A DNA stretch of 10,369 nt from Oscillospiraceae bacterium. Its GTDB lineage: Bacteria > Bacillota > Clostridia > Oscillospirales > Oscillospiraceae. Under the pieces are notes generated by a model. That model worked only from the letters and a program-made list of their open reading frames with translations, had not been told where the DNA came from and did not search any database. The DNA lies in the NCBI GenBank assembly GCA_009776905.1, contig WRMX01000097.1, forward strand, positions 844 to 11,212. The letters are read 5' to 3'. Below are positions 1-6,176 of the stretch, piece by piece (position 1 is the stretch's first letter; every line of letters begins with the position of its first letter). Made by a program: the position numbers and the translations under genes.

Positions 1-2
1 CA

Positions 3-752
3 TCCGGACTATCCCCTGAAAGACTTGGGCAATTATGGAAGACTTATAAGGACGAGGGCGATATAGACGCCAAGAACGAAATATTGCTCAATTACGGATA
101 CCTCGTAAAGTGGATCGTCAGGCGGATGATGCCGAAATATAATAATTATAACGAATACGACGACCTTGTCAGTTGCGGCATGATAGGGCTTATTGATGCT
201 GTCGATAAGTTTGACCTAAAACACGATGTCAAGTTTGAAACATATGCAGTCACCCGAATCCGCGGAGAGATACTGGATTATATGCGGTCGCAGGACTGGG
301 CCTCGCCAAGCTTAAGAAAGAAGATCAGCGCCATCAACAGCGCATACGAGACTTTTGAAAACTTGCACCCCGGGCGGCCCGCAGACAAGGAAGTCGCCGC
401 TTCGCTGGGGATGCCGCCTGAACAGGTGCAGAAAATCCTTGCGCAAGCTCATATGTTCAACCTTGTGAATTTTGAAGATACGCTCAGTTCCGGCAACCCG
501 GAAGCGGAAATTAAAAGCAAGGATGAGAACACGCCGGAAGAAGAGCTGCTCGACAAGGAGAAGAAAAAGCTGCTCGCTGAAGTGATTGATGCTCTGCCTG
601 ATAAGGAGCGGCTGGTGATCACCCTTTATTATTACGAAGGTTTGCTGCTGAAGGAAATTGCGGAGATTCTACAAGTGACAGAGTCGCGTGTCTCGCAGAT
701 CCACTCGAAGGTTCTCGGGAAAATGCGGATGAAGCTGGAAAAAGTCATATAG
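3..752 (+). CDS. sigD: FliA/SigD-type flagellar RNA polymerase sigma factor (5' end outside the window)
   Basis: This is the sigma-28 class factor that directs RNA polymerase to late flagellar, motility and chemotaxis promoters. The frame is open to the left edge, and the residues before the TTG at 84 (LGQLWKTYKDEGDIDAKNE) are typical of the family N-terminus, so that TTG is not the start and the gene is 5'-truncated by the window. About 249 residues are visible. Counting from position 3, region 2 spans roughly residues 20-100, with DDLVSCGMIGLIDAVDKFD and KFETYAVTRIRGEILDYMR followed by the FliA/WhiG-type RSQDW. Region 3 is roughly 105-150. Region 4 is roughly 193-246, with LPDKERLVITLYYYEG and the helix-turn-helix LKEIAEILQVTESRVSQIHS. 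The TAG stop (750-752) shares its last two bases with a tandem repeat array. FlgM, its expected inhibitor, is encoded at 6173-6451. Family assignment is near certain; the symbol sigD rather than fliA or whiG is a naming choice. Confidence 0.95.
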   Translation, partial: SGLSPERLGQLWKTYKDEGDIDAKNEILLNYGYLVKWIVRRMMPKYNNYNEYDDLVSCGMIGLIDAVDKFDLKHDVKFETYAVTRIRGEILDYMRSQDWASPSLRKKISAINSAYETFENLHPGRPADKEVAASLGMPPEQVQKILAQAHMFNLVNFEDTLSSGNPEAEIKSKDENTPEEELLDKEKKKLLAEVIDALPDKERLVITLYYYEGLLLKEIAEILQVTESRVSQIHSKVLGKMRMKLEKVI

Positions 753-900
753 GGCGCGGCTTCCCAGACGCGCCGATGTAGGGCGCGGCTTCCCAGACGC
801 GCCGATGTAGGGCGCGGCTTCCCAGACGCGCCGATGTAGGGCGCGGCTTCCCGGATGCGCCGATGTAGGGCGCGATGCCCACGGCGCGCCGATGTAGGGC
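751..900. repeat. 29-bp tandem repeat array of hairpin-forming units
   Basis: There are five contiguous 29-bp units at 751-779, 780-808, 809-837, 838-866 and 867-895, followed by a 5-bp remnant (AGGGC, 896-900). Units 1-3 are identical, unit 4 has two substitutions, and unit 5 differs mainly in its centre. Each unit contains GGCGCG and CGCGCC arms (unit positions 3-8 and 19-24) that form a 6-bp stem. A G-A mismatch, two inner pairs and a four-base loop (TCCC) complete the hairpin. Unit 4 keeps pairing through G-T wobbles, and unit 5 replaces an inner T-A pair with G-C. The array fills nearly the whole sigD-fapA spacer and lies just upstream of the fapA ribosome binding site. It may act in the mRNA (processing, stability, attenuation) or be a dispersed intergenic repeat family; the sequence alone does not decide. 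No coding function is likely, since 29 is not a multiple of three and every unit junction carries TAG. Confidence 0.95.
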
Positions 901-915
901 TGCTATTTGTATATC

Positions 916-920
916 GGAGG
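916..920 (+). promoter_or_regulatory. Ribosome binding site of fapA
   Basis: GGAGG lies seven bases before the ATG at 928. This favours 928 over the in-frame TTG at 907, whose upstream sequence has no comparable site and which would place the GGAGG inside the coding region. Confidence 0.85.
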
Positions 921-927
921 ACAAAAC

Positions 928-2712
928 ATGAAAACCCGATCAAGATATTTTAGCGCGGAAAACCGCGCAGCCGCAGAAACGATGGCCGAAGACTATTTCG
1001 TCACGAACATCGAAAGCCTTGTCACCGAAGACATCAGCGGTGGCGGAGACACAGGGATGCCGCTGCAGATAATTGCGTTCAATGGGAGAAAATCGGAATT
1101 TGACAACATGAAAGGCGATTTCTGCATAATATACGACAGCGACGGAGTCTATTTGGAGATATTCAAAGAAAGAGGCGCGGGCGAACCGCTTGACCGCGCG
1201 GCAGCTGCAGCGTATATCAGGAGAAAAAACATAACCGGGATAGATGACAACGCATATAAAACTGTGGTCGTCGGCAATGCCGGACGCACGAAAATAGCTC
1301 CCCCGCAGCAGGAATCATTCGTCGGGGAGGATATTTCGGTCGAGATTTCAAAGGACGAATCCGAGGCCAGAATCATGCTGTTGGCGCCCGAACCCGGAGG
1401 GGCCGCTATCGACATTGCAGCAGCGAAGCAAAAAATCATCGATGCGGGAGTCGTGCACGGGCTTGATGAACAGGCTTTGGAGGAGTTTCTCGCAAGAAGG
1501 GACTATAGGGACAGTTGCGTCGTCGCCACTGCGACACCTCCGATCGATGGAGCCGACGGCAAGCTGATATACCATTTCAATAAGGACGAAAGGACAGCAA
1601 GGCCAAAGGAGATAGACGGAGGCAGGGTAGATTATAAATCGCTCGACCTCTTTGAGCCTGTGAGCAAGGACCAGGTATTGGTCGAGAGGGTGCTTGCGAC
1701 GGAGGGGACTCCCGGGACGACCGTCAAAGGCAGGCCGCTCAAGCAAAAGCATGGTAAAGATACCACGATGCCAAAGGGAAAGAATGTAAATATCAATGCC
1801 GAAAAGACTGAAATGAGCGCGATCAATTCCGGCATGGTCGAACTGATAAAGGGAATCGTCACCGTTTCAAATATGTATAATATCGAAGGCGATGTCGGCC
1901 CCGCCATCGGAAACATAGATTTTGACGGGAGTGTCAATGTTTCCGGAAATGTCATGGCAGGCTATAGCGTGAAGGCATCGGGAGGGGTCGTGATCGGCGG
2001 CGTTGTTGAAGCTGCGGAGGTCATTGCAGGCGGGAGCGTCGAAGTCAAGCGCGGCATGCAGGGGATGGACAAAGGCAGGATTGAAGCAGGCGGCGCAATT
2101 TCCATGCTGTATATCGAGCGGGGAACCGCGATCGCCGGAGGATCGGTGACAGTCGATGCTTGCATACACAGTGTGATTGAAGCCGGCGGCGGACTTTATG
2201 CCAAGGGCAAGCGCGGCGGCATCATCGGGGGCAGGGTAAGCGCCGCCACCGAAGTCATCGCCAACACGATCGGGTCTGTCTCGCAAACCCAGACGGAGGT
2301 CGAAGTGGGCGGAATGCCTCAAAAGCGTGAGCGCATTGCTTTCATCGAAAAGGATACTGAACGCCTGGATGGCGAATTGATTAAGCTCGACCAGCTTGAT
2401 GCATATCTGCAAAAGACAAAGGAGAAACTAGATCCGGCCACTTGGGACAAACTTTATCTCTCCGGCATCGAGAACAGGCGCATCTACAAGGAGCTGCTGG
2501 AAGAATATGCTGTGGAGTCGGTGAGCCTGCAAAATGAGCTGGAGCATGCGACGGAAGGCAAGGTGCATGTGTTTGACACTGCTTACAGAGGGGCGCGCAT
2601 CGTCATTTCTTCAGACACATACAGGGTGAACGACGACATCCAATATGCAACGTTCAAATACCGCGACGGACAGGTTGTCTATGTTCCATGCGAAATCAGG
2701 AAAAATGATTGA
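928..2712 (+). CDS. fapA: FapA (DUF342) flagellar assembly protein A
   Basis: The product is 594 residues, in the normal range for long FapA proteins. The N-terminal part (about 1-230) is divergent but contains the DGVYLEIFKERGAGEPLD-type stretch seen in the DUF342 N-terminal region. The core starts near residue 260 with GTPGTTVKGRPL, continues to about 319 with IEGDVGPAIGNIDFDGSV, and runs to about 456 as a glycine-rich repeat region (VIGGVVEAAEVIAGGSV, IEAGGGLYAKGKRGG) expected to form a right-handed beta-helix like that of bactofilins. Residues about 460-530 look like an antiparallel coiled coil (RIAFIEKDTERLDGELIKLDQLDAYLQK), and a small C-terminal domain follows. In Vibrio, FapA is needed for flagellar assembly and is tied to glucose signalling through EIIA-Glc; in Bacillota its exact role is unclear. 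Cytoplasmic location is inferred from the lack of a signal peptide or membrane segment. The gene follows sigD and the repeat array, and 39 bp separate it from the next gene, which suggests co-transcription. Confidence 0.92.
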   Translation: MKTRSRYFSAENRAAAETMAEDYFVTNIESLVTEDISGGGDTGMPLQIIAFNGRKSEFDNMKGDFCIIYDSDGVYLEIFKERGAGEPLDRAAAAAYIRRKNITGIDDNAYKTVVVGNAGRTKIAPPQQESFVGEDISVEISKDESEARIMLLAPEPGGAAIDIAAAKQKIIDAGVVHGLDEQALEEFLARRDYRDSCVVATATPPIDGADGKLIYHFNKDERTARPKEIDGGRVDYKSLDLFEPVSKDQVLVERVLATEGTPGTTVKGRPLKQKHGKDTTMPKGKNVNINAEKTEMSAINSGMVELIKGIVTVSNMYNIEGDVGPAIGNIDFDGSVNVSGNVMAGYSVKASGGVVIGGVVEAAEVIAGGSVEVKRGMQGMDKGRIEAGGAISMLYIERGTAIAGGSVTVDACIHSVIEAGGGLYAKGKRGGIIGGRVSAATEVIANTIGSVSQTQTEVEVGGMPQKRERIAFIEKDTERLDGELIKLDQLDAYLQKTKEKLDPATWDKLYLSGIENRRIYKELLEEYAVESVSLQNELEHATEGKVHVFDTAYRGARIVISSDTYRVNDDIQYATFKYRDGQVVYVPCEIRKND

Positions 2713-2751
2713 ACAGGGTTTGATGCCGAATATCGATTGGGGGGATAGACA

Positions 2752-3069
2752 ATGTCCATAAAAAGCATCGATACGCAAATAATGGTGGCCAGGACAGCCG
2801 ACATGGCAAAGGACACCAGCGCGATTCAAAAAAAACCGGAAATCGCGCAGGAGTATCTGGCAGTCCGTGAAAAAATCAATGACGAGCAAGACCAGTCGAG
2901 GATTGCGAAAACGCTCGATACCAGATTGTCGGAACTGCGTCCGGACGAAGAGGGCGGCGGAAACGGCGGATATGACGGCCAAGGGTCCGACCCTGATGGC
3001 AGAAAAAGGAAAGATGATGCGGACCTGCTTGTCCCCGCAGATGATCACATAATTGATATAAAGGTGTAA
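2752..3069 (+). CDS. Small flagellar-operon protein of unknown function, between fapA and the DUF6115 gene
   Basis: This is a 105-residue product with no membrane segment or signal peptide. The ATG at 2752 follows a G-rich site (GGGGGGAT, 2739-2746). The N-terminus (SIDTQIMVARTADMAKD) looks amphipathic. The middle (about 25-65) is charged and probably helical (EYLAVREKINDEQDQSRIAKTLDTRL). Residues about 67-95 are a Gly/Asp/Lys-rich, probably disordered stretch, and the chain ends with the hydrophobic tail HIIDIKV. From memory, small proteins with this plan, an 'ID.Q' start and an 'IDI(R/K)(I/V)' end, often sit at this place in clostridial flagellar operons, so the position rather than any known domain is the best clue. 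The stop codon is one base before the next start, so the two genes are probably translationally coupled. No function can be assigned. Confidence 0.8.
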   Translation: MSIKSIDTQIMVARTADMAKDTSAIQKKPEIAQEYLAVREKINDEQDQSRIAKTLDTRLSELRPDEEGGGNGGYDGQGSDPDGRKRKDDADLLVPADDHIIDIKV

Positions 3070-3070
3070 G

Positions 3071-3799
3071 ATGGGTATAGAATACTACTCTTTTGCATTG
3101 TTCATTGCAGCGCTCATTTGTTTGATCGCGATTTTGTTCAAAGTGCTCTTTGCAAATGTGAAGAGGCAGCATAAGTTGCTTGATGAAAAAGAAACAAAAC
3201 TGCTGCAGTTATATAACAATGTCGAGAGCATCATGGATGAGTTCAACGATCAGATAAGAGCATCGATCGATGACATCAAGGAATATGAAAGCCGCGCTGT
3301 CGCTCATATGGCAGCTTCCGCCTTGCAACAGGCCCAGCAGCCGCAGCCGCAGCAATATGCGCAGGCGGCAAATGCGCCGTCCTCACAGCAACAGATCCAG
3401 ACGCCGTCCCAGATTCCGGCTCGTGCCGATTCCTCCGGGCCTGCGTCCTCTTCTGCAGATAGCTCCCCGCCAAGGTCTATGACTGTCGATTCCAGCCGGA
3501 TTAGAGCCGCCAGCGAAGTCCTGGAGAGGGCCGAGCGGATGGTGAAGAGCGGCGGAAAGAAGAGCAACGCGCCTGCTGCGAAGAAGGATGGCGGAGAGGT
3601 GATCCAAAGGCTTTTTGACGATGCTTCAAGCGAGCGCCTTTCGGAAAATGAGCGCGATGATTCATCCATAAAGAATGGCAGGAGGGAGTCGATTCTGGCG
3701 TTGGCGTCGAGCGGAAAGTCGCATGCGCAAATCGCTCAGGAGCTCGGCATCACGCAGAATGAAGTCATGCTGGTGATAGGCCTGAACGGCTCGCACTAG
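3071..3799 (+). CDS. Membrane-anchored DUF6115-like protein, possible SwrB/YlxL counterpart
   Basis: The product is 242 residues in four parts. Residues about 5-27 form one hydrophobic segment (YYSFALFIAALICLIAILFKVLFA), an N-terminal membrane anchor. Residues about 28-75 are a charged heptad-like coiled coil. Residues about 84-137 are a Gln/Pro/Ser/Ala-rich linker, probably disordered. The C-terminal 205-241 forms a helix-turn-helix-like element (RRESILALASSGKSHAQIAQELGITQNEV) typical of DUF6115. Bacillus SwrB (YlxL) is encoded right after sigD, has a single N-terminal anchor and a cytoplasmic tail, and promotes maturation of the flagellar switch and export apparatus; position and architecture make this the likely counterpart, but that is inference. 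The HTH-like tail may be a protein-binding module rather than DNA-binding, as the protein is membrane-tethered. The start (3071) lies one base after the preceding stop, with AAAGGTG as its binding site inside the upstream gene's end. Confidence 0.75.
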   Translation: MGIEYYSFALFIAALICLIAILFKVLFANVKRQHKLLDEKETKLLQLYNNVESIMDEFNDQIRASIDDIKEYESRAVAHMAASALQQAQQPQPQQYAQAANAPSSQQQIQTPSQIPARADSSGPASSSADSSPPRSMTVDSSRIRAASEVLERAERMVKSGGKKSNAPAAKKDGGEVIQRLFDDASSERLSENERDDSSIKNGRRESILALASSGKSHAQIAQELGITQNEVMLVIGLNGSH

Positions 3800-3908
3800 A
3801 CGCATCGCATTAAAGGCGTGAACAGTCACCCGCAAATGCCGTCAAAGCGGTCTATCCTACACAATTAAATACACGATTTTTCTCTTAAAAATCATCGAAT
3901 ACTATTAA

Positions 3909-3971
3909 GTTTATGCGCAAAAGTACGATATCTTCTATATGAAAGATATTTCTATGCTTTTGCGTATAAAC
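3909..3971. repeat. Long interrupted inverted repeat upstream of the rod genes
   Basis: The arms GTTTATGCGCAAAAG (3909-3923) and CTTTTGCGTATAAAC (3957-3971) pair over 15 positions with one G-T wobble. Inside lies a second stem: ATATCTTC (3928-3935) pairs with GAAAGATAT (3941-3949) with one bulged A and a TATAT loop. The element sits in the AT-rich spacer 3800-4033 between the DUF6115-like gene and flgF. No T-run follows, so it does not look like an intrinsic terminator. It could be a cruciform or operator near a promoter, or a leader structure in the rod-gene mRNA. The same spacer holds a 7-bp AT hairpin (GATTTTT at 3875-3881 with AAAAATC at 3887-3893). No convincing sigma-A or sigma-D promoter could be picked out by eye, though the low GC and gene-free length make a promoter here plausible. 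Confidence 0.75.
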
Positions 3972-4033
3972 ATATAACCGCCGAGCATCGCAAAACCACG
4001 CGAAACTATTGAAAATCCAAGGAGCGATCGCAC

Positions 4034-4789
4034 ATGGTTCGAGGGACATATATCGCGGGGACAGGCATGCTGCTGCAGCGCAGGCTGATGGAAAACATCA
4101 CGAACAACATCGCCAATGCCGACACCACAGGGTATAAAAAAGAACATCTCGTTTCCCACAGCTTCGACGATGTCATGATAGAGCGCATCAAGGACACAAG
4201 AGTCATTGGCCAGCGCCCTCTTGTCGGCCCGCTCGATTGGGGCACTCAGATCGACCAGCTATATATTAACTTCGACACCGGCTCGCTGGAAGGCACGGAG
4301 CGCAGCACAGACATTGCGCTCATCGGCGATGTGTTTTTCGTGATGCAGACCGACGGCGGCGAGCGTTATACCAGGAGCGGCGCGTTCTACATCGACGAGC
4401 TGGGTTATCTTGTCGATGGCGAGGGGCATTTCCTGCTCGGCGAGAACGGGCCTATCCTTGTCGGCGGGCTGAACTTCTCCGTCGATGCCACGGGCGGGGT
4501 TTGGAACGGTGCGGAATACATCGACCGCATCCGCGTCGTCTCGTTTGCCGACAACGATTCTCTCAGAAAGCAGGGCAGCAACCTCTATTTCTCCATCGAC
4601 GCCCCAGAGGCCGACACGAAGCAGCACAGGATGCTCCAAGGATTCCTGGAGACATCGAATGTCGATATTGGGCGCGAGATGGTCGATATGCTTACGGTTT
4701 TCCGCACATATGAGACTAACCAGCGCATGCTGACGATGATAGATGAGACAGTCGGCAAGGCCGTCAATGAGATCGGGAGATTGAGATAA
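4034..4789 (+). CDS. flgF: Flagellar rod protein, FlgF/FlhO type
   Basis: This 251-residue protein is a subunit of the flagellar rod, assembled outside the membrane after export by the flagellar type III system. The N-terminal rod motif is at residues 21-36 (NITNNIANADTTGYKK). The central FlgE/F/G-like region reads LEGTERSTDIALIGDVFFVMQ, then RYTRSGAFYIDELGYLVDGEGHFLLG. The C-terminal D0 helix reads LETSNVDIGREMVDMLTVFRTYETNQRMLTMIDE. There is no signal peptide, as expected for this export route. The start is supported by AAGGAG (4019-4024) nine bases upstream. The stop overlaps the next start by one base (TAATG), as in the Bacillus flhO-flhP pair. Similarity by eye cannot separate FlgF from FlgG firmly; the gene order favours FlhO for this copy. 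It follows the 234-bp spacer, so it may be the first gene of its own transcript. Confidence 0.93.
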   Translation: MVRGTYIAGTGMLLQRRLMENITNNIANADTTGYKKEHLVSHSFDDVMIERIKDTRVIGQRPLVGPLDWGTQIDQLYINFDTGSLEGTERSTDIALIGDVFFVMQTDGGERYTRSGAFYIDELGYLVDGEGHFLLGENGPILVGGLNFSVDATGGVWNGAEYIDRIRVVSFADNDSLRKQGSNLYFSIDAPEADTKQHRMLQGFLETSNVDIGREMVDMLTVFRTYETNQRMLTMIDETVGKAVNEIGRLR

Positions 4790-5562
4790 TGTACGAAGCA
4801 GTCTATATTGCCGCAACGGGGCTCACGAACCAGCAACGCAGACTGGATACTATCGCCAACAACGTCGCCAACATCAACTCGGCGGCGTATAAAAGCGCCA
4901 GGTTGGACTTTAAAGATGCGCTGTATACTGCGGGAATCGTTCCTGCGCTGCCGAGGACTCCTGAGGGCAACCAGCAAAAAGGCCATGGCGTCATGGTCGC
5001 CGGCATCACAAAGGATTTTTCGACGGGCAGTATGCAAAAGACCGAAAGGAAGCTCGATGTCGCCATTGAGGGCGAGGGTTTTCTCGAGCTGGAGGATTCC
5101 AACGGCAATCTTGTCTATTCGAGAAATGGTAGCTTAAACATCGGCAATGAGTTCGATGGTTTTTATCTCGTCAACGGCGATGGTTGTTACATCCACGATG
5201 TCAATGGCGAGAGGATCCGCGTTCCGGATTTTTTCGAGGATATGACGATCGATGAGAGGGGCGTCGTTACCTTCTCGCTCGGCGAGGACGACTATTCCGT
5301 CGCTCTTGGGCTTTATACATTCAGAAATATTACCGGTCTTTCATCCGTTGGCGACGGCAACTACTCCGAAACTGTCGCTTCCGGCGAAAAAATGACCGCC
5401 GAGTCTGCGGTCATCAGGCAGGGGACGCTCGAGATTTCCAATGTCAATCTTGCCGAAGAAATGACTCGCATGATCAGAACGCAAAGGACGTTCTCGCTTG
5501 CTTCCCGCGCTCTTACGACTGCGGACGAGATGGAAGGCATAGCCAACAACATGAGGCGATAA
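4789..5562 (+). CDS. flgG: Flagellar rod protein, FlgG/FlhP type
   Basis: This 257-residue rod protein partners the preceding gene product. The N-terminal motif TIANNVANINSAAYKS occupies residues 21-36. The central part has TGSMQKTERKLDVAIEGEGFLEL, then VYSRNGSLNIG. The C-terminal D0 helix is LEISNVNLAEEMTRMIRTQRTFSLASRALTTADEMEGIANNM. It has no signal peptide and is exported by the flagellar apparatus. The first base of its ATG is the last base of the upstream TAA, so translation is probably coupled, which would help fix the ratio of the two rod subunits. The length is close to that of Bacillus FlhP. A 57-bp spacer follows, with a short ATGCA/TGCAT inverted repeat just after the stop, before the yvyF-like gene. 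Confidence 0.93.
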   Translation: MYEAVYIAATGLTNQQRRLDTIANNVANINSAAYKSARLDFKDALYTAGIVPALPRTPEGNQQKGHGVMVAGITKDFSTGSMQKTERKLDVAIEGEGFLELEDSNGNLVYSRNGSLNIGNEFDGFYLVNGDGCYIHDVNGERIRVPDFFEDMTIDERGVVTFSLGEDDYSVALGLYTFRNITGLSSVGDGNYSETVASGEKMTAESAVIRQGTLEISNVNLAEEMTRMIRTQRTFSLASRALTTADEMEGIANNMRR

Positions 5563-5619
5563 TGCATCCTTGTTGCATCGCGGAGCTTGACGCACGACTT
5601 TTGTGAGGGGGTTGGGACT

Positions 5620-6048
5620 ATGAACATCATTCAATGCAAAATGTGCAACAAACCTTTCCAGAGCCTCGGGAGCAGGACTTGCCCCGACTGCCTGGACAAA
5701 ATTGATAGGGATTTCATCACTGTCAGGGATTATATATACGACAACCCGAATGCGAGTTCAAAAATCGATAAAGTGTCCGAGGAGACGGGCGTTGAGCGTG
5801 CGGTCATCCTGCATCTCTTAAGGGAGGGGCGGCTCATTCTTGATAACCCGGACAGCGATGGGCTGCTGTTTTGCGAATTATGCAAGACGCCTATCAACAC
5901 AGGCCGCATGTGCAAGGACTGCAAAGGCAAGGTCGCTAATACCATGAGCAAAAGCTTGGAGGGCTCCAAACCTGCCCAGCCGTTGCCCAACGACAAGAAG
6001 GCCAGCAAGCATAATGCAAAGATGCATACGGACGGCATCAGACGTTAA
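5620..6048 (+). CDS. yvyF: YvyF-like flagellar operon zinc-ribbon protein
   Basis: The product is 142 residues. It has two pairs of CxxC motifs: CKMC and CPDC (residues about 6-26), and CELC and CKDC (about 87-106), which look like two separate zinc-ribbon halves. The middle (about 30-75) reads RDFITVRDYIYDNPNASSKIDKVSEETGVERAVILHLLREGRL, a winged-helix or MerR-like helical segment. The tail is Lys/Pro-rich and probably disordered. This matches the TIGR03826/YvyF flagellar operon family, which precedes flgM-flgN-flgK-flgL in Bacillus exactly as here. Its biochemical role is not established; a regulatory or nucleic-acid-binding role is inferred from the motifs. The ATG at 5620 is chosen because a G-rich binding site (GAGGGGGT, 5605-5612) lies seven bases upstream; an in-frame TTG at 5587 would place that site inside the gene. 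Confidence 0.87.
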   Translation: MNIIQCKMCNKPFQSLGSRTCPDCLDKIDRDFITVRDYIYDNPNASSKIDKVSEETGVERAVILHLLREGRLILDNPDSDGLLFCELCKTPINTGRMCKDCKGKVANTMSKSLEGSKPAQPLPNDKKASKHNAKMHTDGIRR

Positions 6049-6057
6049 CAACTATTT

Positions 6058-6073
6058 CGGGCATATGTGCCCG
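6058..6073 (+). promoter_or_regulatory. Short GC hairpin in the yvyF-flgM spacer
   Basis: CGGGCA and TGCCCG pair perfectly over six bases with a TATG loop. The hairpin is nine bases after the yvyF-like stop and touches the GGGGGGAT site in front of the 30-codon ORF, so its folding could mask that site. No T-run follows, so it is not a terminator. The function is unknown. Confidence 0.5.
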
Positions 6074-6083
6074 GGGGGATAAA

Positions 6084-6176
6084 ATGACCGACTGTTTAGT
6101 TTTCGTTTCCGTGGCAGCTATGAAATATCTGTTACGAACGAGATCGACAGGGGTCATTGGAAGGTGGACACTATGA
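6084..6176 (+). CDS. Possible 30-residue leader ORF overlapping the flgM start
   Basis: The ORF runs from ATG at 6084 to TGA at 6174-6176, preceded by GGGGGGAT five bases or fewer upstream. It encodes a mostly hydrophobic start (TDCLVFVSVAAMKYLL) and a basic tail (RTRSTGVIGRW). Its TGA overlaps the flgM ATG as ATGA, the usual layout for translational coupling. It resembles nothing I recognise and may be chance; the layout (own binding site plus exact overlap) is the only support. Confidence 0.3.
   Translation: MTDCLVFVSVAAMKYLLRTRSTGVIGRWTL

Noticed and set aside
84..86. TTG at 84 as the sigma factor start
   Set aside because: Family-typical residues precede it in frame to the window edge, so the true start is outside the window.
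751..900. CRISPR array (29-bp repeats)
   Set aside because: The units are directly contiguous with no spacers, and no cas genes are nearby.
751..900. Sigma-D -10-like GCCGATGT in each repeat unit
   Set aside because: It is one base off the GCCGATAT consensus, but no TAAA -35 element lies about 15 bases upstream in any unit; the position holds GGCG.
632..943. Minus-strand 103-residue ORF across the repeats
   Set aside because: Its repetitive Arg/Pro/Ser sequence is only the translation of the 29-bp array and of sigD antisense; there is no binding site or homology.
1867..2412. Minus-strand 181-residue ORF opposite fapA
   Set aside because: It lies inside the conserved DUF342 core and has no recognisable features.
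3875..3893. Intrinsic terminator after the DUF6115-like gene
   Set aside because: The 7-bp stem is purely AT apart from its end pair, and no T-run follows.
6095..6121. Sigma-D promoter upstream of flgM (TTTA, 15 bases, GCAGCTAT)
   Set aside because: The -35 matches only two of four bases and the -10 six of eight, so it is no better than chance.
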